This document shows, in pieces, positions 51,162-60,603 of a stretch of DNA of 64,000 bases. Below the pieces are notes generated by a model that was not told the origin of the DNA, made no database searches, and was given only the letters and a program-made list of their open reading frames with translations. The DNA is taken from NCBI GenBank assembly GCA_021770445.1, contig JAETQY010000001.1, positions 124,001 to 188,000 of the forward strand, read 5' to 3'. Both the position numbers and the translations under genes were made by a program. The DNA comes from Bacillota bacterium. GTDB taxonomy: Bacteria; Bacillota; Clostridia; Oscillospirales; Oscillospiraceae. Numbering within the stretch: the stretch's first letter is position 1; each line of letters opens with the position of its first letter.

Positions 51162-51212
51162 TGTAAAAACTCCTTTTCAATAGCCGGTCCGGGTCTCCCG
51201 GACGCTGATGTG

Positions 51213-51242
51213 ATTATACTCTGAGAAAATATTCATCGTCAA
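51213..51242 (-). promoter_or_regulatory. promoter of the amino acid ABC operon with putative operator repeats
   Basis: On the minus strand TTGACG (51242-51237) and TATAAT (51218-51213) are 18 bases apart. Two direct copies of AAATATTCA (51227-51235 and 51248-51256) lie 21 bases apart centre to centre, over the spacer and just upstream of -35, as expected for a regulator binding on one DNA face. Confidence 0.6.
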
Positions 51243-51367
51243 TAGATAAATATTCAAAATTTGGGGGCGGCTCTCCATTTTTTTGTGTAAAACGCAGGGA
51301 ACCCGGAGAAAGGTTTTTACGTCTATATGGGAGGAATTAAAAATTTCTTAAAGTTGGCCGATGCCTC

Positions 51368-51395
51368 TTGCATTTTTTTGGGAAATTGGTATGCT
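51368..51395 (+). promoter_or_regulatory. putative promoter of the LTA-synthase-like gene
   Basis: TTGCAT at 51368-51373 and TATGCT at 51390-51395 are 16 bases apart. The start codon is 35 bases downstream, preceded by GGAAAGGACGAGAG. Confidence 0.5.
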
Positions 51396-51430
51396 GAGTA
51401 TTAACTGCCCCTTGGAAAGGACGAGAGAAT

Positions 51431-53248
51431 ATGAACGCGCTGCATGAGCCGTCCCGCCGCCTGCTCCGGGATGTGATGGAGTTCCCGGACCAATGGGCCT
51501 CCCGGCTGGTTTTTCTGCTGGGCCCCTGGGTGTGTCTGTGGATGGTGGAAATTTTAAACGAAAACAACGTGTTTAAGGACCTGGCCGCCTGGCAGGTGCT
51601 GATGAACATGATCTTTTATTACTGTATTTTCGTCGCCCTGCGGCTAATCCTGGGCCGCAACCGGCGTGCGGCAGCAGCAGGAACCTGCTTCTGCTTCCTC
51701 TTCGGGCTGGTGAACCACTACGTCCTGCGCTTCCGGGGCCGCATTCTCTTCCCGGCGGACATCACTGGCTGGCGCACTGCCGCCAACGTGGCGGGCGGCT
51801 TTGACTACTCGGCGGACGTCTACATCACCCAGGCCGCCATTCTTCTGGTGGCCTATCTGTCGCTGGTTTTCTTCTGTACGCCTCAGAAAAAGCGGGCCAA
51901 GATCCCCGCCCTGGGAGCGATCGCCCTGTGGGGGACCATGATCTGCTACTGCTACGCCTTCTTCTGTACTGGGATGCTCCCCGCCCTGGACATCTATACC
52001 CAGCAGTGGGTCACCTAGCGCAACGGATTTTTACTCAACTTCTCCATCGCCCTGCGGTACTCCTCGGTGGATAAGCCGGAGGGCTACTCCAAGGATACGG
52101 TGCTGGAGCTGATGGAGCAGTACCCTGGCATCCCCGCCCAGGCGGACAGGAAGCCGGTGAATATCGTGGTGATTATGAACGAATCCTTCGGCGATCTGAC
52201 CATCTTTGACAATCTCAACGCCTCGGAGGACCCCACCCCCTTCCTTCACTCCCTGGAGGAGAACACCATCAAAGGCTGGATGTACTCCTCGGTCACCGGC
52301 GGCGGCACTGCCACCATCGAGTTTGAGTATCTCACCGGCTTTACCAGCCTGTTCCAGCCCCCCCACACGGTGGCCTACCAGCTGTACGTGGAGGAGGGCA
52401 TGCCCTCCCTGGCCGCCCTGGCGGGCAGCCAGGGCTACGCCACGACGGCCTTCCACCCCTACAAGTCCTCGGGCTGGAACCGGGTGCTGGCCTACCAGTA
52501 TCTGGACTTTGACCGGCAGATGTACGAGGAGGACGTGCCCAGCCCCTACCTCATCCGCAGCTACATCTCCGACAAGTCGGACTACGAGATGATCTATAAG
52601 TCCACCGAAGCGGAGGACAGCAGCTTTTTCTTCAACGTCACCATGCAGAACCACAGCGGCTACGCCCAGGGCTGGTACAACCTGCCCCGGCACATCCAGC
52701 TGCCCAACAATTTGAAGGCAGCCGACCGGACGGCGGAGCAGTTCCTGGACCTGATGAAGGAGAGCGACCTGGCCCTGGAGGAGCTCATCACCTACTACAG
52801 CCAGTGTGAGGAGCCCACCCTGGTGGCCTTCTTCGGCGACCACCAGCCTCCCCTCACCAACGCCTTCTACGAGGAGCTGTACGGCAAGAAGCTGTCGGAG
52901 CGGACCACCCAGGAGGTGCTGCAGCAGTACGCCGTCCCCTTCTTCCTCTGGGCCAACTACGACATTGAGGAGCGGCAGGACGTGGTGATAAGCCCCAACT
53001 TCCTGGGGGTGCTCACCGCCCAGACCGCCGGCCTGCCCCTCACCGGCTACATGGAGTTTCTGGCCGACCTGTACGAGGTGATGCCCGCCGTCACTCCGGT
53101 AGGCTTCGTCACCGCCGACGGACAGTTTTTGAAAGAGTCGGAGCTGAGCGCAGAGCAGCAGGACTGGTTGTGGAAGTACGAGGTGCTCAACTACTGCGGC
53201 ATGGTGGACCTCTTCGACGAGGCCCGGCCCATGTTCTGTATGGACTGA
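51431..53248 (+). pseudogene. LTA-synthase-like sulfatase-fold membrane protein split by in-frame TAG
   Basis: One reading frame of 606 codons is interrupted by a single TAG at 52016-52018. The first part (195 codons) encodes several membrane helices. The second begins RNGFLLNFSIALRYSS and contains a sulfatase/phosphoglycerol transferase domain: VVIMNESFGDL, the nucleophile region GGGTATIEFEYLTG with Thr, and FFGDHQPPL metal ligands. LtaS-type enzymes polymerise glycerol phosphate from phosphatidylglycerol. No other lesion is seen, and codon use is normal throughout, so inactivation is recent, or the stop is read through, or a GTG at 52067 reinitiates a soluble fragment. A single C to T change from CAG would explain it. 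Confidence 0.8.
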
Positions 53249-53254
53249 TTCAGG

Positions 53255-53290
53255 TCCCGCCCGGTTTTCCGGGCGGGACTGTTCTTTTCT
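53255..53290 (+). terminator. intrinsic terminator
   Basis: GTCCCGCCCGG and CCGGGCGGGAC pair perfectly around TTTT, then TGTTCTTTTCT follows. Confidence 0.85.
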
Positions 53291-53329
53291 CCTTCCCCCG
53301 CCGCATATGGATTGCTGAGGTGATATGCG

Positions 53330-54673
53330 GTGGCCTTTCTGGCGCGGACGGCGGATTTTTTATGGAACCCCTGGCTGCTGGGGCTGTTCCTGGCGACGGG
53401 GCTGGTGTACTCGGCGGGCTCGGGATGGTTTCAGCTCTTCGGATTCCGGACCTGGTGGCGCTCCACCGCCGGGTCGCTGCTCCGGCGGCGGGAGAAGCGC
53501 TCGGACGGCCTGTCCCCCCTCCAGGCCCTGGCCACCGCCCTGGCCTCCACCATGGGCACCGGCTCCATCGCCGGGGTGGCGGCGGCCCTCACCCTGGGCG
53601 GGCCGGGTTCGGTGTTCTGGATGTGGGTGTCCGCCCTGCTGGGCATGATGACCTCCTGCGGGGAGAAGTATCTCGCCGTCAAATATCAGCGCTCCGGCCC
53701 CGACGGGAAGCTCCGGGGCGGCCCCATGTACTACATCCGGGACGGGCTGGGCTCCCCCTTCCTGGCCGCCTGCTTCTGTCTGGCCTGTATCCCCGCCACC
53801 CTGGTAGGGGGAGATCTGGTCCAGTCCTCCTCCATCGCCGCCAGCCTGGAGGCCGCCTTCCATCTGCCCCGCCTGCCTGTGGGGCTGGTGACCGCCCTCC
53901 TCGCCGCCCTGGTGATGGTGGGGGGCGTGGGGAGGATCGCCGCGGTGTCCTCCGCCCTGGTGCCCGCCATGGCCCTGCTCTACCTGGGCAGCGGGACTGC
54001 GGTGCTGCTGTGCAATTGGGACAGACTTCCCCACGCCCTGGCGCTCATTTTCTCCTGCGCCCTCTCCCCCGCCGCCGCCGCGGGTGGCGTGGCCGGCTGG
54101 ACGGTGACCGCCGCCCTGCGCCACGGGGTGGCCAGAGGAGTGTTCACCAACGAGGCGGGGCTGGGTACCTCCGCCATGGCCCACGGGGCCGCCCGCACCG
54201 ACTGCCCCGCCCAACAGGGGATGTGGGGCATCTTCGAGGTCTTTCTGTCCACGGTGGCCGTGTGTACCGTCACCGCCTTAGTGATCCTGGTCAGCGGCCT
54301 GCCCCTCTCCCCCGCTGGGCTGACGGGCGCCCCCCTCACCGCCGCCGCCTTCGGCTCCTCCCTGGGCCGGGCCGGCCAGGCCGTGGTAGCCCTGTCCCTG
54401 CTCCTCTTCGCCTTTTCCTCCATCCTGGGGTGGAGCTACTACGGCCAGCAGGCCCTGGAGTTTCTGTCCGGCGGACGGCTGCTGCCCGTCTACCGAGCCG
54501 CCTTCCTCCTGTGCACCCTGGCCGGGGCCCTGTGGCAGGGGAACAGCCTGTGGCAGCTGGTGGACCTGTGCTCCGCTCTGATGGCCCTGCCCAACCTGGC
54601 GGCCCTGCTGTCCCTTGCGCCCCAGGTGCTCCGGGAGCTGCGCCGCCGGTCTGGGGACGGGCCGAAAAAATAA
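53330..54673 (+). CDS. AGCS family sodium:alanine/glycine symporter
   Basis: A 447-residue transporter of the alanine or glycine:cation symporter family, taking up small amino acids with Na+. About ten membrane helices; family marks are ALASTMGTGSIAGVAAALTLGG, GPMYYIRDGLG and FTNEAGLGTSAMAHGAA. The start is a GTG at 53330 with GAGGTG upstream. It stands alone between the LTA-type gene and acpP. A Na+-driven symporter and a Na+-pumping decarboxylase beta subunit in the same window suggest use of a sodium gradient. Confidence 0.92.
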   Translation: MAFLARTADFLWNPWLLGLFLATGLVYSAGSGWFQLFGFRTWWRSTAGSLLRRREKRSDGLSPLQALATALASTMGTGSIAGVAAALTLGGPGSVFWMWVSALLGMMTSCGEKYLAVKYQRSGPDGKLRGGPMYYIRDGLGSPFLAACFCLACIPATLVGGDLVQSSSIAASLEAAFHLPRLPVGLVTALLAALVMVGGVGRIAAVSSALVPAMALLYLGSGTAVLLCNWDRLPHALALIFSCALSPAAAAGGVAGWTVTAALRHGVARGVFTNEAGLGTSAMAHGAARTDCPAQQGMWGIFEVFLSTVAVCTVTALVILVSGLPLSPAGLTGAPLTAAAFGSSLGRAGQAVVALSLLLFAFSSILGWSYYGQQALEFLSGGRLLPVYRAAFLLCTLAGALWQGNSLWQLVDLCSALMALPNLAALLSLAPQVLRELRRRSGDGPKK

Positions 54674-54685
54674 TTGGAAAACCTA

Positions 54686-54714
54686 TTGACAGCTCCGGGA
54701 AATTTGCCTATCAT
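54686..54714 (+). promoter_or_regulatory. sigma-A promoter of acpP
   Basis: A perfect TTGACA (54686-54691) and TATCAT (54709-54714) are spaced 17 bases. Confidence 0.75.
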
Positions 54715-54761
54715 AGGGACAGCAATACGCACAGGCACAAAATTAAAAGGAGCGACTCATT

Positions 54762-54995
54762 ATGATCTTTGAAAAGCTGGCTGCCCTGATCGCCGAGCAA
54801 TTCAATGTGGACGCAGATACCATTACCATGGAAACCTCTTTTACCGACGACCTGAACGCCGACTCTGTGGACATCGTGGACCTGTCCATGGCCCTGGAGG
54901 AGGAGTTTGGCATCGAGGAGCTGGGCGAGGAGGAGGCCTCCTCCATCTCCACTGTGGGCGACCTTGTCCGCTTCCTCCAGAATAAGATCGACTGA
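54762..54995 (+). CDS. acpP: acyl carrier protein
   Basis: A 77-residue ACP. The phosphopantetheine attachment site is Ser35 in LNADSVDIVDL (DSVD rather than the common DSLD), within an acidic four-helix protein. The function is to carry acyl chains in fatty acid synthesis. Fatty acid genes (plsX, fab) are not beside it; RNase III follows, a frequent acpP-rnc neighbourhood. AAAAGGAGCG precedes the ATG. Confidence 0.95.
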   Translation: MIFEKLAALIAEQFNVDADTITMETSFTDDLNADSVDIVDLSMALEEEFGIEELGEEEASSISTVGDLVRFLQNKID

Positions 54996-55016
54996 CCTCA
55001 TACCACAAACACATTC

Positions 55017-55049
55017 GGAACTCCGCCCGCAGGCGGAGTTCCACTGTTT
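55017..55049 (+). terminator. terminator or attenuator between acpP and rnc
   Basis: GGAACTCCGCC and GGCGGAGTTCC pair perfectly around CGCA; the following ACTGTTTC is only mildly T-rich, so some transcripts may continue into rnc. Confidence 0.65.
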
Positions 55050-55091
55050 CAGACCCCGCCCGGACACAGGGCGGGCTCCAAGGAGTTTACC

Positions 55092-55763
55092 ATGACGACA
55101 TTGCAAGAAAAGCTGGGCTACACCTTTCAGGACCCCTCCCTGCTGGAAAACGCCCTCACCCACAGCTCCCGGGCCAACGAGAGCCGGGGAAAGCTGCACA
55201 GCAACGAGCGGCTGGAATTTCTGGGGGACTCCATCCTGGGCATGGTGGTGGCCGACCACCTGTACCGCAACCACCCCGACCTGCCCGAGGGGGACCTGAC
55301 CCGCACCCGGGCGGCCCTGGTGTGCGAGGAGAGCCTGGTGGAGGCGGCCCATGAGCTGGGCCTGGGGGAGTATCTCCGCCTGGGCAAGGGGGAGAGCGCC
55401 GGCGGTGGCCGGGAGCGGCCCTCCATCCAGGCCGACGCGGTGGAGGCTGTCTTAGCTGCCATCTACCTGGACGGCGGCATCGGCTCAGCCCGGAAGTTTA
55501 TCCAGAAGTATATCCTCAGCCGGGAAGTGGCCGGGCTCACCAAGCCCCGGGACCACAAGACCGCCCTCCAGGAGCTGGTCCAGCGGGAGAGCGGTCAGGT
55601 CCTCCAGTACCGCCTCACCGGCGAGGAGGGCCCCGACCACAACAAGCGCTTCTTTGTGGAGGTCACCCTCAACGGACAGGCGGTGGGCTCCGGCTCGGGC
55701 CGCAGCAAGAAAGAGGCCGAACAGATGGCCGCCGCCGCCGCCATCCAGGCACTGTCCAAATAA
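55092..55763 (+). CDS. rnc: ribonuclease III
   Basis: A 223-residue RNase III that cuts double-stranded RNA, including rRNA precursors. The signature NERLEFLGDSILGMVVADHLY is at about residues 38-58, with the second catalytic acidic cluster in QADAVEAVLAAIYLDGG. The C-terminal dsRNA-binding domain ends GSGRSKKEAEQMAAAAAI. Full length. AAGGAG precedes the ATG. Confidence 0.97.
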   Translation: MTTLQEKLGYTFQDPSLLENALTHSSRANESRGKLHSNERLEFLGDSILGMVVADHLYRNHPDLPEGDLTRTRAALVCEESLVEAAHELGLGEYLRLGKGESAGGGRERPSIQADAVEAVLAAIYLDGGIGSARKFIQKYILSREVAGLTKPRDHKTALQELVQRESGQVLQYRLTGEEGPDHNKRFFVEVTLNGQAVGSGSGRSKKEAEQMAAAAAIQALSK

Positions 55764-55768
55764 ACTGC

Positions 55769-55801
55769 GAGAGGCTCCCCAGGCGGGGAGCCTCTCTTTT
55801 G
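55769..55801. terminator. terminator between rnc and the Sel1-repeat gene
   Basis: GAGAGGCTCCCC and GGGGAGCCTCTC pair perfectly around AGGC, then TTTTGCTT follows. It serves the convergent Sel1-repeat gene less well. Confidence 0.88.
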
Positions 55802-55808
55802 CTTCCTA

Positions 55809-58800
55809 TTACTTCCTAAAGAACCCGAACAGTCCGCCCTTCTTGGGCTTCTCCTTGGTGGGCTGAGGGGCAGGGGTGGGCGCAGGCGCGGGCGTGGCCG
55901 GCGGCACATAGGTGTAGGCGCCGGCGGGCTGGGGCTCGCCCTTCAGCCGGGCGATGGCCTCCTGGGCGCTCTTGTATCCCTTGTCGGCGGCCGCCTGGTA
56001 GTATTCCATGGCCTTCTCCAGGTCCGCCTGGACGCCGTTGCCCTCCTCGTAGCACTCCCCCAGCAGGAACAGCGCCCGGGGCTGACCTCGGTCGGCGGCC
56101 TTCCGGAACCAGACGACGGCCTCCGCCTCGTCCTCCTCCACGCCGATGCCGGTGTAGTAGCAGTAGCCCAGGTTGCACATGGCGGTGACGTTGCCGTTGT
56201 CGGCGGCCTGACGGTAGTACTCGGTGGCCTTCAGCTTGTTTTCCATCACGCCCCGGCCCAGCTCGTAGCACAGGCCCAGCATACACTGGCCCCGGGAATT
56301 GCTCTGTTCGGCCGCCTTGCTGAACCAGTAGAAGGCCTGGTCGTCATCCTTCTGGGTGCCGATGCCCTCGTAATAGCAGTAGCCCAGGTTGCACTGAGCC
56401 CGGGACAGCCCCCGCTCCGCCGCCTGGCGGTACAGCTCCACCGCATGGGCCTTGTCCTCGGGCACGCCCTGACCCAGCTCGTAGCACAGCCCCAGAGAGC
56501 AGGTGCCGCCGGCGCTTCCCTCCTCGTGGGCCCGGCGGTACAGCTCCACCGCCTTCTGGATGTTCTCCGCTACGCCGTAACCGTTCTCGTAGCACTCGCC
56601 CAACAGGTACAGCGCCCGGGGGTAGCCCTGGGCGGCCGACTTCTCAAACCACCGGAAGGCCTCGTCGTTGTTCTCCTCCACGCCGATGCCCTGGTAGTAG
56701 CAGTAGCCCAGGTTGCACTGGGCCCGGGCGTGGCCCCGCTGGGCAGCCTGGCGGTACAGCTCCACTGCACGGGCCAGGTCCTTCTCCACACCGGAGCCCA
56801 ACTCATAGCACAGCCCCAGGGAGCAGATGGCGGGGGGATAGCCCTCATCCGCCGCCCGGCGGTACCACTCCGCCGCCTTGGCCTCGTCCCGCTGAGTGCC
56901 GTAGCCGTTCTCACAGCACTCGCCCATCAGGCTCATAGCCCGGGGATAGCCCCGCTCCGCCGCCTTGGAGAACCACTTCACCGCCTCGTCGTTGTTCTCC
57001 TCCACACCGATGCCCCGGTAGTAGCAGTAGCCCAGGTTACACTGGGCCCGGAGATAGCCCTGCTCTGCCGCCTGGCGGTACAGCTCCACTGCACGGGCCA
57101 GGTCCTTCTCTACACCGTCGCCGTACTCGCAGCACACGCCCAGGGCACAGGTGGCGGGGACATAGCCCGCCTCGTGGGACTTCTGGTACAGCTCCACCGC
57201 ACGCTTCTGGTCCTTTTCCACCCCGTAGCCGTTCTCGTAGCACTCGCCCAGCAGCTGCATGGCCCGGGGATAGTCCTGCTCAGCCGCTCTGGCAAACCAC
57301 TTCACCGCCTCAGCGTCGTCCTCCTTCACGCTGATGCCCTGGTAGTAGAAAAAGCCCAAATTGCACTGAGCCCGGGGGTAGCCCCGTTCGGCGGCCTTGC
57401 GGTAGAGCTCCCGGGCCTTGTCCTTGTCCTCCTCTACCCCCTGGCCCAGCTCGTAGCACAGGCCTAAAGCGCACATACCGGGCACGTGGCCCTTGTCGCT
57501 GGACTGCTGGTAGAGTGCGAACGCCTTATCCACATCCCGCTCCACGCCGTAGCCCCGGTCGTAGCACTCCCCCAGCAGCATCAGCGCCCGGGGATAGCCC
57601 GCCTCAGCGGCCTTGGCGAACCACTCCACCGCCTGAGCGTCGTCTCCCTCCACGCCGATACCCTGGTAGTAGCAGAAGCCCAGGTTGCACTGGGCCCGGG
57701 TGTCCCCCTTCTCGGCGGCCTGGCGGTACAGCTCCACCGCTTTGGCCTTGTCCTCCTTCACCCCGGTGCCCAGCTCGTAGCACAGGCCCAGGGCACAGGT
57801 GGCGGGGGGATAGCCCGTCTCGTGGGCCTTAGTGTACAGCTCCACCGCCTTGTTGATGTCCTTCTCCACGCCGTAGCCGTTCTCATAGCACTCGGCCAGC
57901 AGCTGCATGGCCCGGGGATACCCCGCCTCCGCCGCCTTGGAAAACCATTGGAAGGCCTCGTCGTTGCTCTCCTCCACCCCGATGCCGGTGTAGTAGCAGA
58001 AGCCCAGATTGCACTGGGCCCGAGGCATCCCCTTCTCGGCGGCTCTGCGGTACAGCTCCACCGCTTTGGCCTTGTCCTCCTCCACCCCCTGGCCCAGCTC
58101 GTAGCACAGGCCCAGAGAGCACCAGGCGGAGACATACTCCTTGTCCGCCGCCCCCTGATAGAGCTTGACCGCCCGGTCGTAGTTCTGCTCCACGCCATAG
58201 CCCCGATCGTAGCACTCCCCCAGCAGGAACATGGCCCGGGGGTACTCCCGCTCGGCGGCCTTTTCAAACCACTCCACCGCCTTGTTCGGGTCCTCCTCCA
58301 CGCCGATGCCTATGTAGTAGCAGAAGCCCAGATTGCACATGGCCGGGGGGAAGCCCTGGTCGGCGGCCTCCCGGTACAGCTCCACCGCTTTGGCCTTGTC
58401 CTCCTCCACGCCGGTGCCCGACTCGTAGCACAGCCCCAGGGTGCAGGCTCCGTCGGGGTAGCCCTGGTCGTAGGCGGCCCGGTAGAGCTCCAGGGCCTTG
58501 TCGATGTCCTTCTCCACGCCGTAGCCGTTTTCGAAGCACTCCCCCATCAGCACTTGGGCCCGGGGGTAGCCCTGCTCCGCCGCCTTGGCGAAGAGCTCCG
58601 CCGCCGCCTCGTTGTTCTCCTCAAACCAGATGCCCTGGTAGTAGAAATATCCCAGGTTGCACTGAGCGGGGGCGTAGTCCTGATCGGCCGCCTCCTGGTA
58701 GAGCTCGGCCGCCCTTCCCTTGTCCATCTCCACGCCGTGGCCCAGCTCATAGCACAGTCCCAGCTCGGTGATGGCGGGGGGATAGCCCTCGTCCGCTGCC

Positions 58801-59153
58801 GCCGCAAACAGCTCGGCCGCTCGGACCGGGTCCTTGCCCGTGCCCACCTCCCGGCTGTAGCACAGGCCTAGATAGTATTGAGCGGCGATGCTGCCCCCAT
58901 CGGCGGCCCGGCCAAACCACTCGAAGGCCTTCTCCCCGTCCTTGGGGGCACCGTCCTCGCCGTAGTAGTAGCTGCGGCCCAGGCGGTACTGGGCGTCCAG
59001 GTCGCCCTCCTCGGCGGACGCCTCCAGGGCCTTCAGGTCCTCCTGCTTCTTCTCCGCCATGTCGTTCAGGCTGCTCATCAGCTTGGGGTCAATATAGATC
59101 ATCATGGAGTCCTGGTCGAAAAATTCGGAACTCCTGTTCTGTTCGTCAGCCAT
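55809..59153 (-). CDS. giant Sel1-like repeat protein with 108-residue super-repeats
   Basis: A 1114-residue protein made almost wholly of about 28 Sel1-like (TPR-type) 36-residue repeats. After two divergent repeats, three subtypes alternate: A (LGLCYELGxGVEEDKAKAVE), B (CNLGFCYYxGIGVEE...WF) and C (LLGECYENGYGVEKD...ELY). The ABC triple recurs seven times in a row, then AB, then ABC. The N-terminal 40 residues (SSEFFDQDSMMIYIDPKLMS) have no signal peptide; the C-terminus is a Pro/Ala linker plus basic KKGGLFGFFRK. Sel1 proteins act as scaffolds, often in signalling or stress; here role and partners are unknown. GAGGAG is nine bases ahead of the ATG. Confidence 0.93.
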   Translation of the reverse strand: MADEQNRSSEFFDQDSMMIYIDPKLMSSLNDMAEKKQEDLKALEASAEEGDLDAQYRLGRSYYYGEDGAPKDGEKAFEWFGRAADGGSIAAQYYLGLCYSREVGTGKDPVRAAELFAAAADEGYPPAITELGLCYELGHGVEMDKGRAAELYQEAADQDYAPAQCNLGYFYYQGIWFEENNEAAAELFAKAAEQGYPRAQVLMGECFENGYGVEKDIDKALELYRAAYDQGYPDGACTLGLCYESGTGVEEDKAKAVELYREAADQGFPPAMCNLGFCYYIGIGVEEDPNKAVEWFEKAAEREYPRAMFLLGECYDRGYGVEQNYDRAVKLYQGAADKEYVSAWCSLGLCYELGQGVEEDKAKAVELYRRAAEKGMPRAQCNLGFCYYTGIGVEESNDEAFQWFSKAAEAGYPRAMQLLAECYENGYGVEKDINKAVELYTKAHETGYPPATCALGLCYELGTGVKEDKAKAVELYRQAAEKGDTRAQCNLGFCYYQGIGVEGDDAQAVEWFAKAAEAGYPRALMLLGECYDRGYGVERDVDKAFALYQQSSDKGHVPGMCALGLCYELGQGVEEDKDKARELYRKAAERGYPRAQCNLGFFYYQGISVKEDDAEAVKWFARAAEQDYPRAMQLLGECYENGYGVEKDQKRAVELYQKSHEAGYVPATCALGVCCEYGDGVEKDLARAVELYRQAAEQGYLRAQCNLGYCYYRGIGVEENNDEAVKWFSKAAERGYPRAMSLMGECCENGYGTQRDEAKAAEWYRRAADEGYPPAICSLGLCYELGSGVEKDLARAVELYRQAAQRGHARAQCNLGYCYYQGIGVEENNDEAFRWFEKSAAQGYPRALYLLGECYENGYGVAENIQKAVELYRRAHEEGSAGGTCSLGLCYELGQGVPEDKAHAVELYRQAAERGLSRAQCNLGYCYYEGIGTQKDDDQAFYWFSKAAEQSNSRGQCMLGLCYELGRGVMENKLKATEYYRQAADNGNVTAMCNLGYCYYTGIGVEEDEAEAVVWFRKAADRGQPRALFLLGECYEEGNGVQADLEKAMEYYQAAADKGYKSAQEAIARLKGEPQPAGAYTYVPPATPAPAPTPAPQPTKEKPKKGGLFGFFRK

Positions 59154-59178
59154 CGTGATTCACTCCTCTTTCTGTTTC

Positions 59179-59299
59179 TAAAGGCTCCCTCAGGGAGGAA
59201 GCTGTCAGCCCGCAGGGCTGACTGAGGGAGTAATTCTGAGACGCACTCCCTCCGTCACGGCTTCGCCGTGACACCTCCCTCTTAGAGGGAGGCTTTTAA
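59179..59299. repeat. 120-bp palindromic repeat between rpoD and the Sel1 gene
   Basis: The arms start AAAGGCTCCCTC and end GAGGGAGGCTTTT and contain internal hairpins (GTCAGCCC-GCA-GGGCTGAC and GTCACGGC-TTC-GCCGTGAC). Read as inverted copies, the two arms match along their length. The last bases overlap the rpoD stop codon. No ORF. Confidence 0.85.
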
Positions 59300-60603
59300 T
59301 TCAAGAAGTCCTTCAATTTTTTGCTCCGGGAGGGATGTCTCAGCTTTCTCAGGGCCTTGGCCTCGATCTGGCGGATGCGCTCCCGGGTGACGTTGAACTC
59401 CTTGCCTACCTCCTCCAGGGTGCGGGTGCGGCCGTCCTCGATGCCGAAGCGCAGCTTAAGCACCTTTTCCTCCCGGGGAGTGAGGGTGGACAGCACCTCG
59501 ATGAGCTGCTCCTTCAGCAGGGTGAAGGAGGCGGCCTCGGCGGGCTCGGAGGCGTCCTCGTCGGGGATAAAGTCCCCCAGGTGGGAGTCCTCCTCCTCGC
59601 CGATGGGGGTCTCCAGGGAGACGGGCTCCTGGGCGATCTTGAGGATCTCCCGCACCCGCTCAGCAGGCATATTCATCTCCTCAGCGATCTCCTCGGCGGA
59701 GGGATCGTGGCCCAGCTCCTGGAGAAGCTGGCGGGACACCCGGATCACCTTGTTGATGGTCTCCACCATGTGGACGGGAATCCGGATGGTACGGGCCTGG
59801 TCGGCGATGGCCCGGGTGATGGCCTGGCGAATCCACCAGGTGGCGTAGGTGGAGAATTTGTAGCCCTTGGTGTAGTCGAACTTCTCCACCGCCTTGATAA
59901 GGCCTAAGTTGCCCTCCTGGATCAGATCCAGGAACTGCATCCCCCGGCCCACATACCGCTTGGCGATGGACACCACCAGACGCAGGTTGGCCTCGGCCAG
60001 CCGCTGGCGGGCCTTCTCCCCCTTTTTGATGGTCTGTTCCAGCTCGGCCCTCAGCTCAGCAGGGATCTCCTCCCCCGACTCGGTCAGCTCGTCCAGCTGC
60101 TCCTGGGCAGCGGTGCCGGCGGTCATGGCCTGGGCCAGCTCCACCTCCTCGTCGGAGGTGAGCAGGTTCACCTTGCCGATCTCCTTTAAATACATACGCA
60201 CCGGGTCGTCGGTGCCGAAGGTGTCGATAAGGGAGTTGGGGTCCACGATCTCCTCCTCGGCGATCTCCTCCATCTCCTCCACCGGGGGCTCCGCCGTGTC
60301 GGCCAGCTCGGGGATGTAGTCCTCCCCTACCGTCTCGATCCCCAGATTCTCCAGGGTGTCGTATATCCTGTCCATCTGCTCGGCGCCCAGCTCCATGTCC
60401 TCCAGCACGTCCAGCAGCTCCGTGGAGGAGAGATGGCCTTTTTTCTTGCCCCGCTCAATGAGCTCGCCCAGCTTCTCCGCTCCGGCGACCCCCTCCACCA
60501 CCTTCATGATCTCGATCTTGCCGGTCTCCATACGGGCCTGGATGTCGGCCTGCTTCTCGTCCTTACCCTGGGCGGCTTCGGTCTCTTTCTTTTTGGTACT
60601 CAT
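59296..60603 (-). CDS. rpoD: primary sigma factor RpoD (sigma A)
   Basis: A 435-residue group 1 sigma factor. Region 1.2 is [18 protein letters not shown], region 2 includes [21 protein letters not shown] and [15 protein letters not shown] (2.3-2.4), and region 4 is [23 protein letters not shown]. The acidic N-terminal extension typical of group 1 is present. The ATG overlaps the dnaG stop by four bases. Consistent with the many TTGACA/TATAAT-type promoters seen. Confidence 0.97.
   Translation of the reverse strand: MSTKKKETEAAQGKDEKQADIQARMETGKIEIMKVVEGVAGAEKLGELIERGKKKGHLSSTELLDVLEDMELGAEQMDRIYDTLENLGIETVGEDYIPELADTAEPPVEEMEEIAEEEIVDPNSLIDTFGTDDPVRMYLKEIGKVNLLTSDEEVELAQAMTAGTAAQEQLDELTESGEEIPAELRAELEQTIKKGEKARQRLAEANLRLVVSIAKRYVGRGMQFLDLIQEGNLGLIKAVEKFDYTKGYKFSTYATWWIRQAITRAIADQARTIRIPVHMVETINKVIRVSRQLLQELGHDPSAEEIAEEMNMPAERVREILKIAQEPVSLETPIGEEEDSHLGDFIPDEDASEPAEAASFTLLKEQLIEVLSTLTPREEKVLKLRFGIEDGRTRTLEEVGKEFNVTRERIRQIEAKALRKLRHPSRSKKLKDFLN

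Noticed and set aside
52016-52018. TAG read as pyrrolysine
   Set aside because: The gene is not a methylamine methyltransferase, no pyl genes are visible, and the codon is not at a catalytic position.
55809-59153. Tandem DNA repeat or CRISPR-like array
   Set aside because: The periodicity is that of translated Sel1 repeats with no conserved short repeat and unique spacers; it is protein coding.
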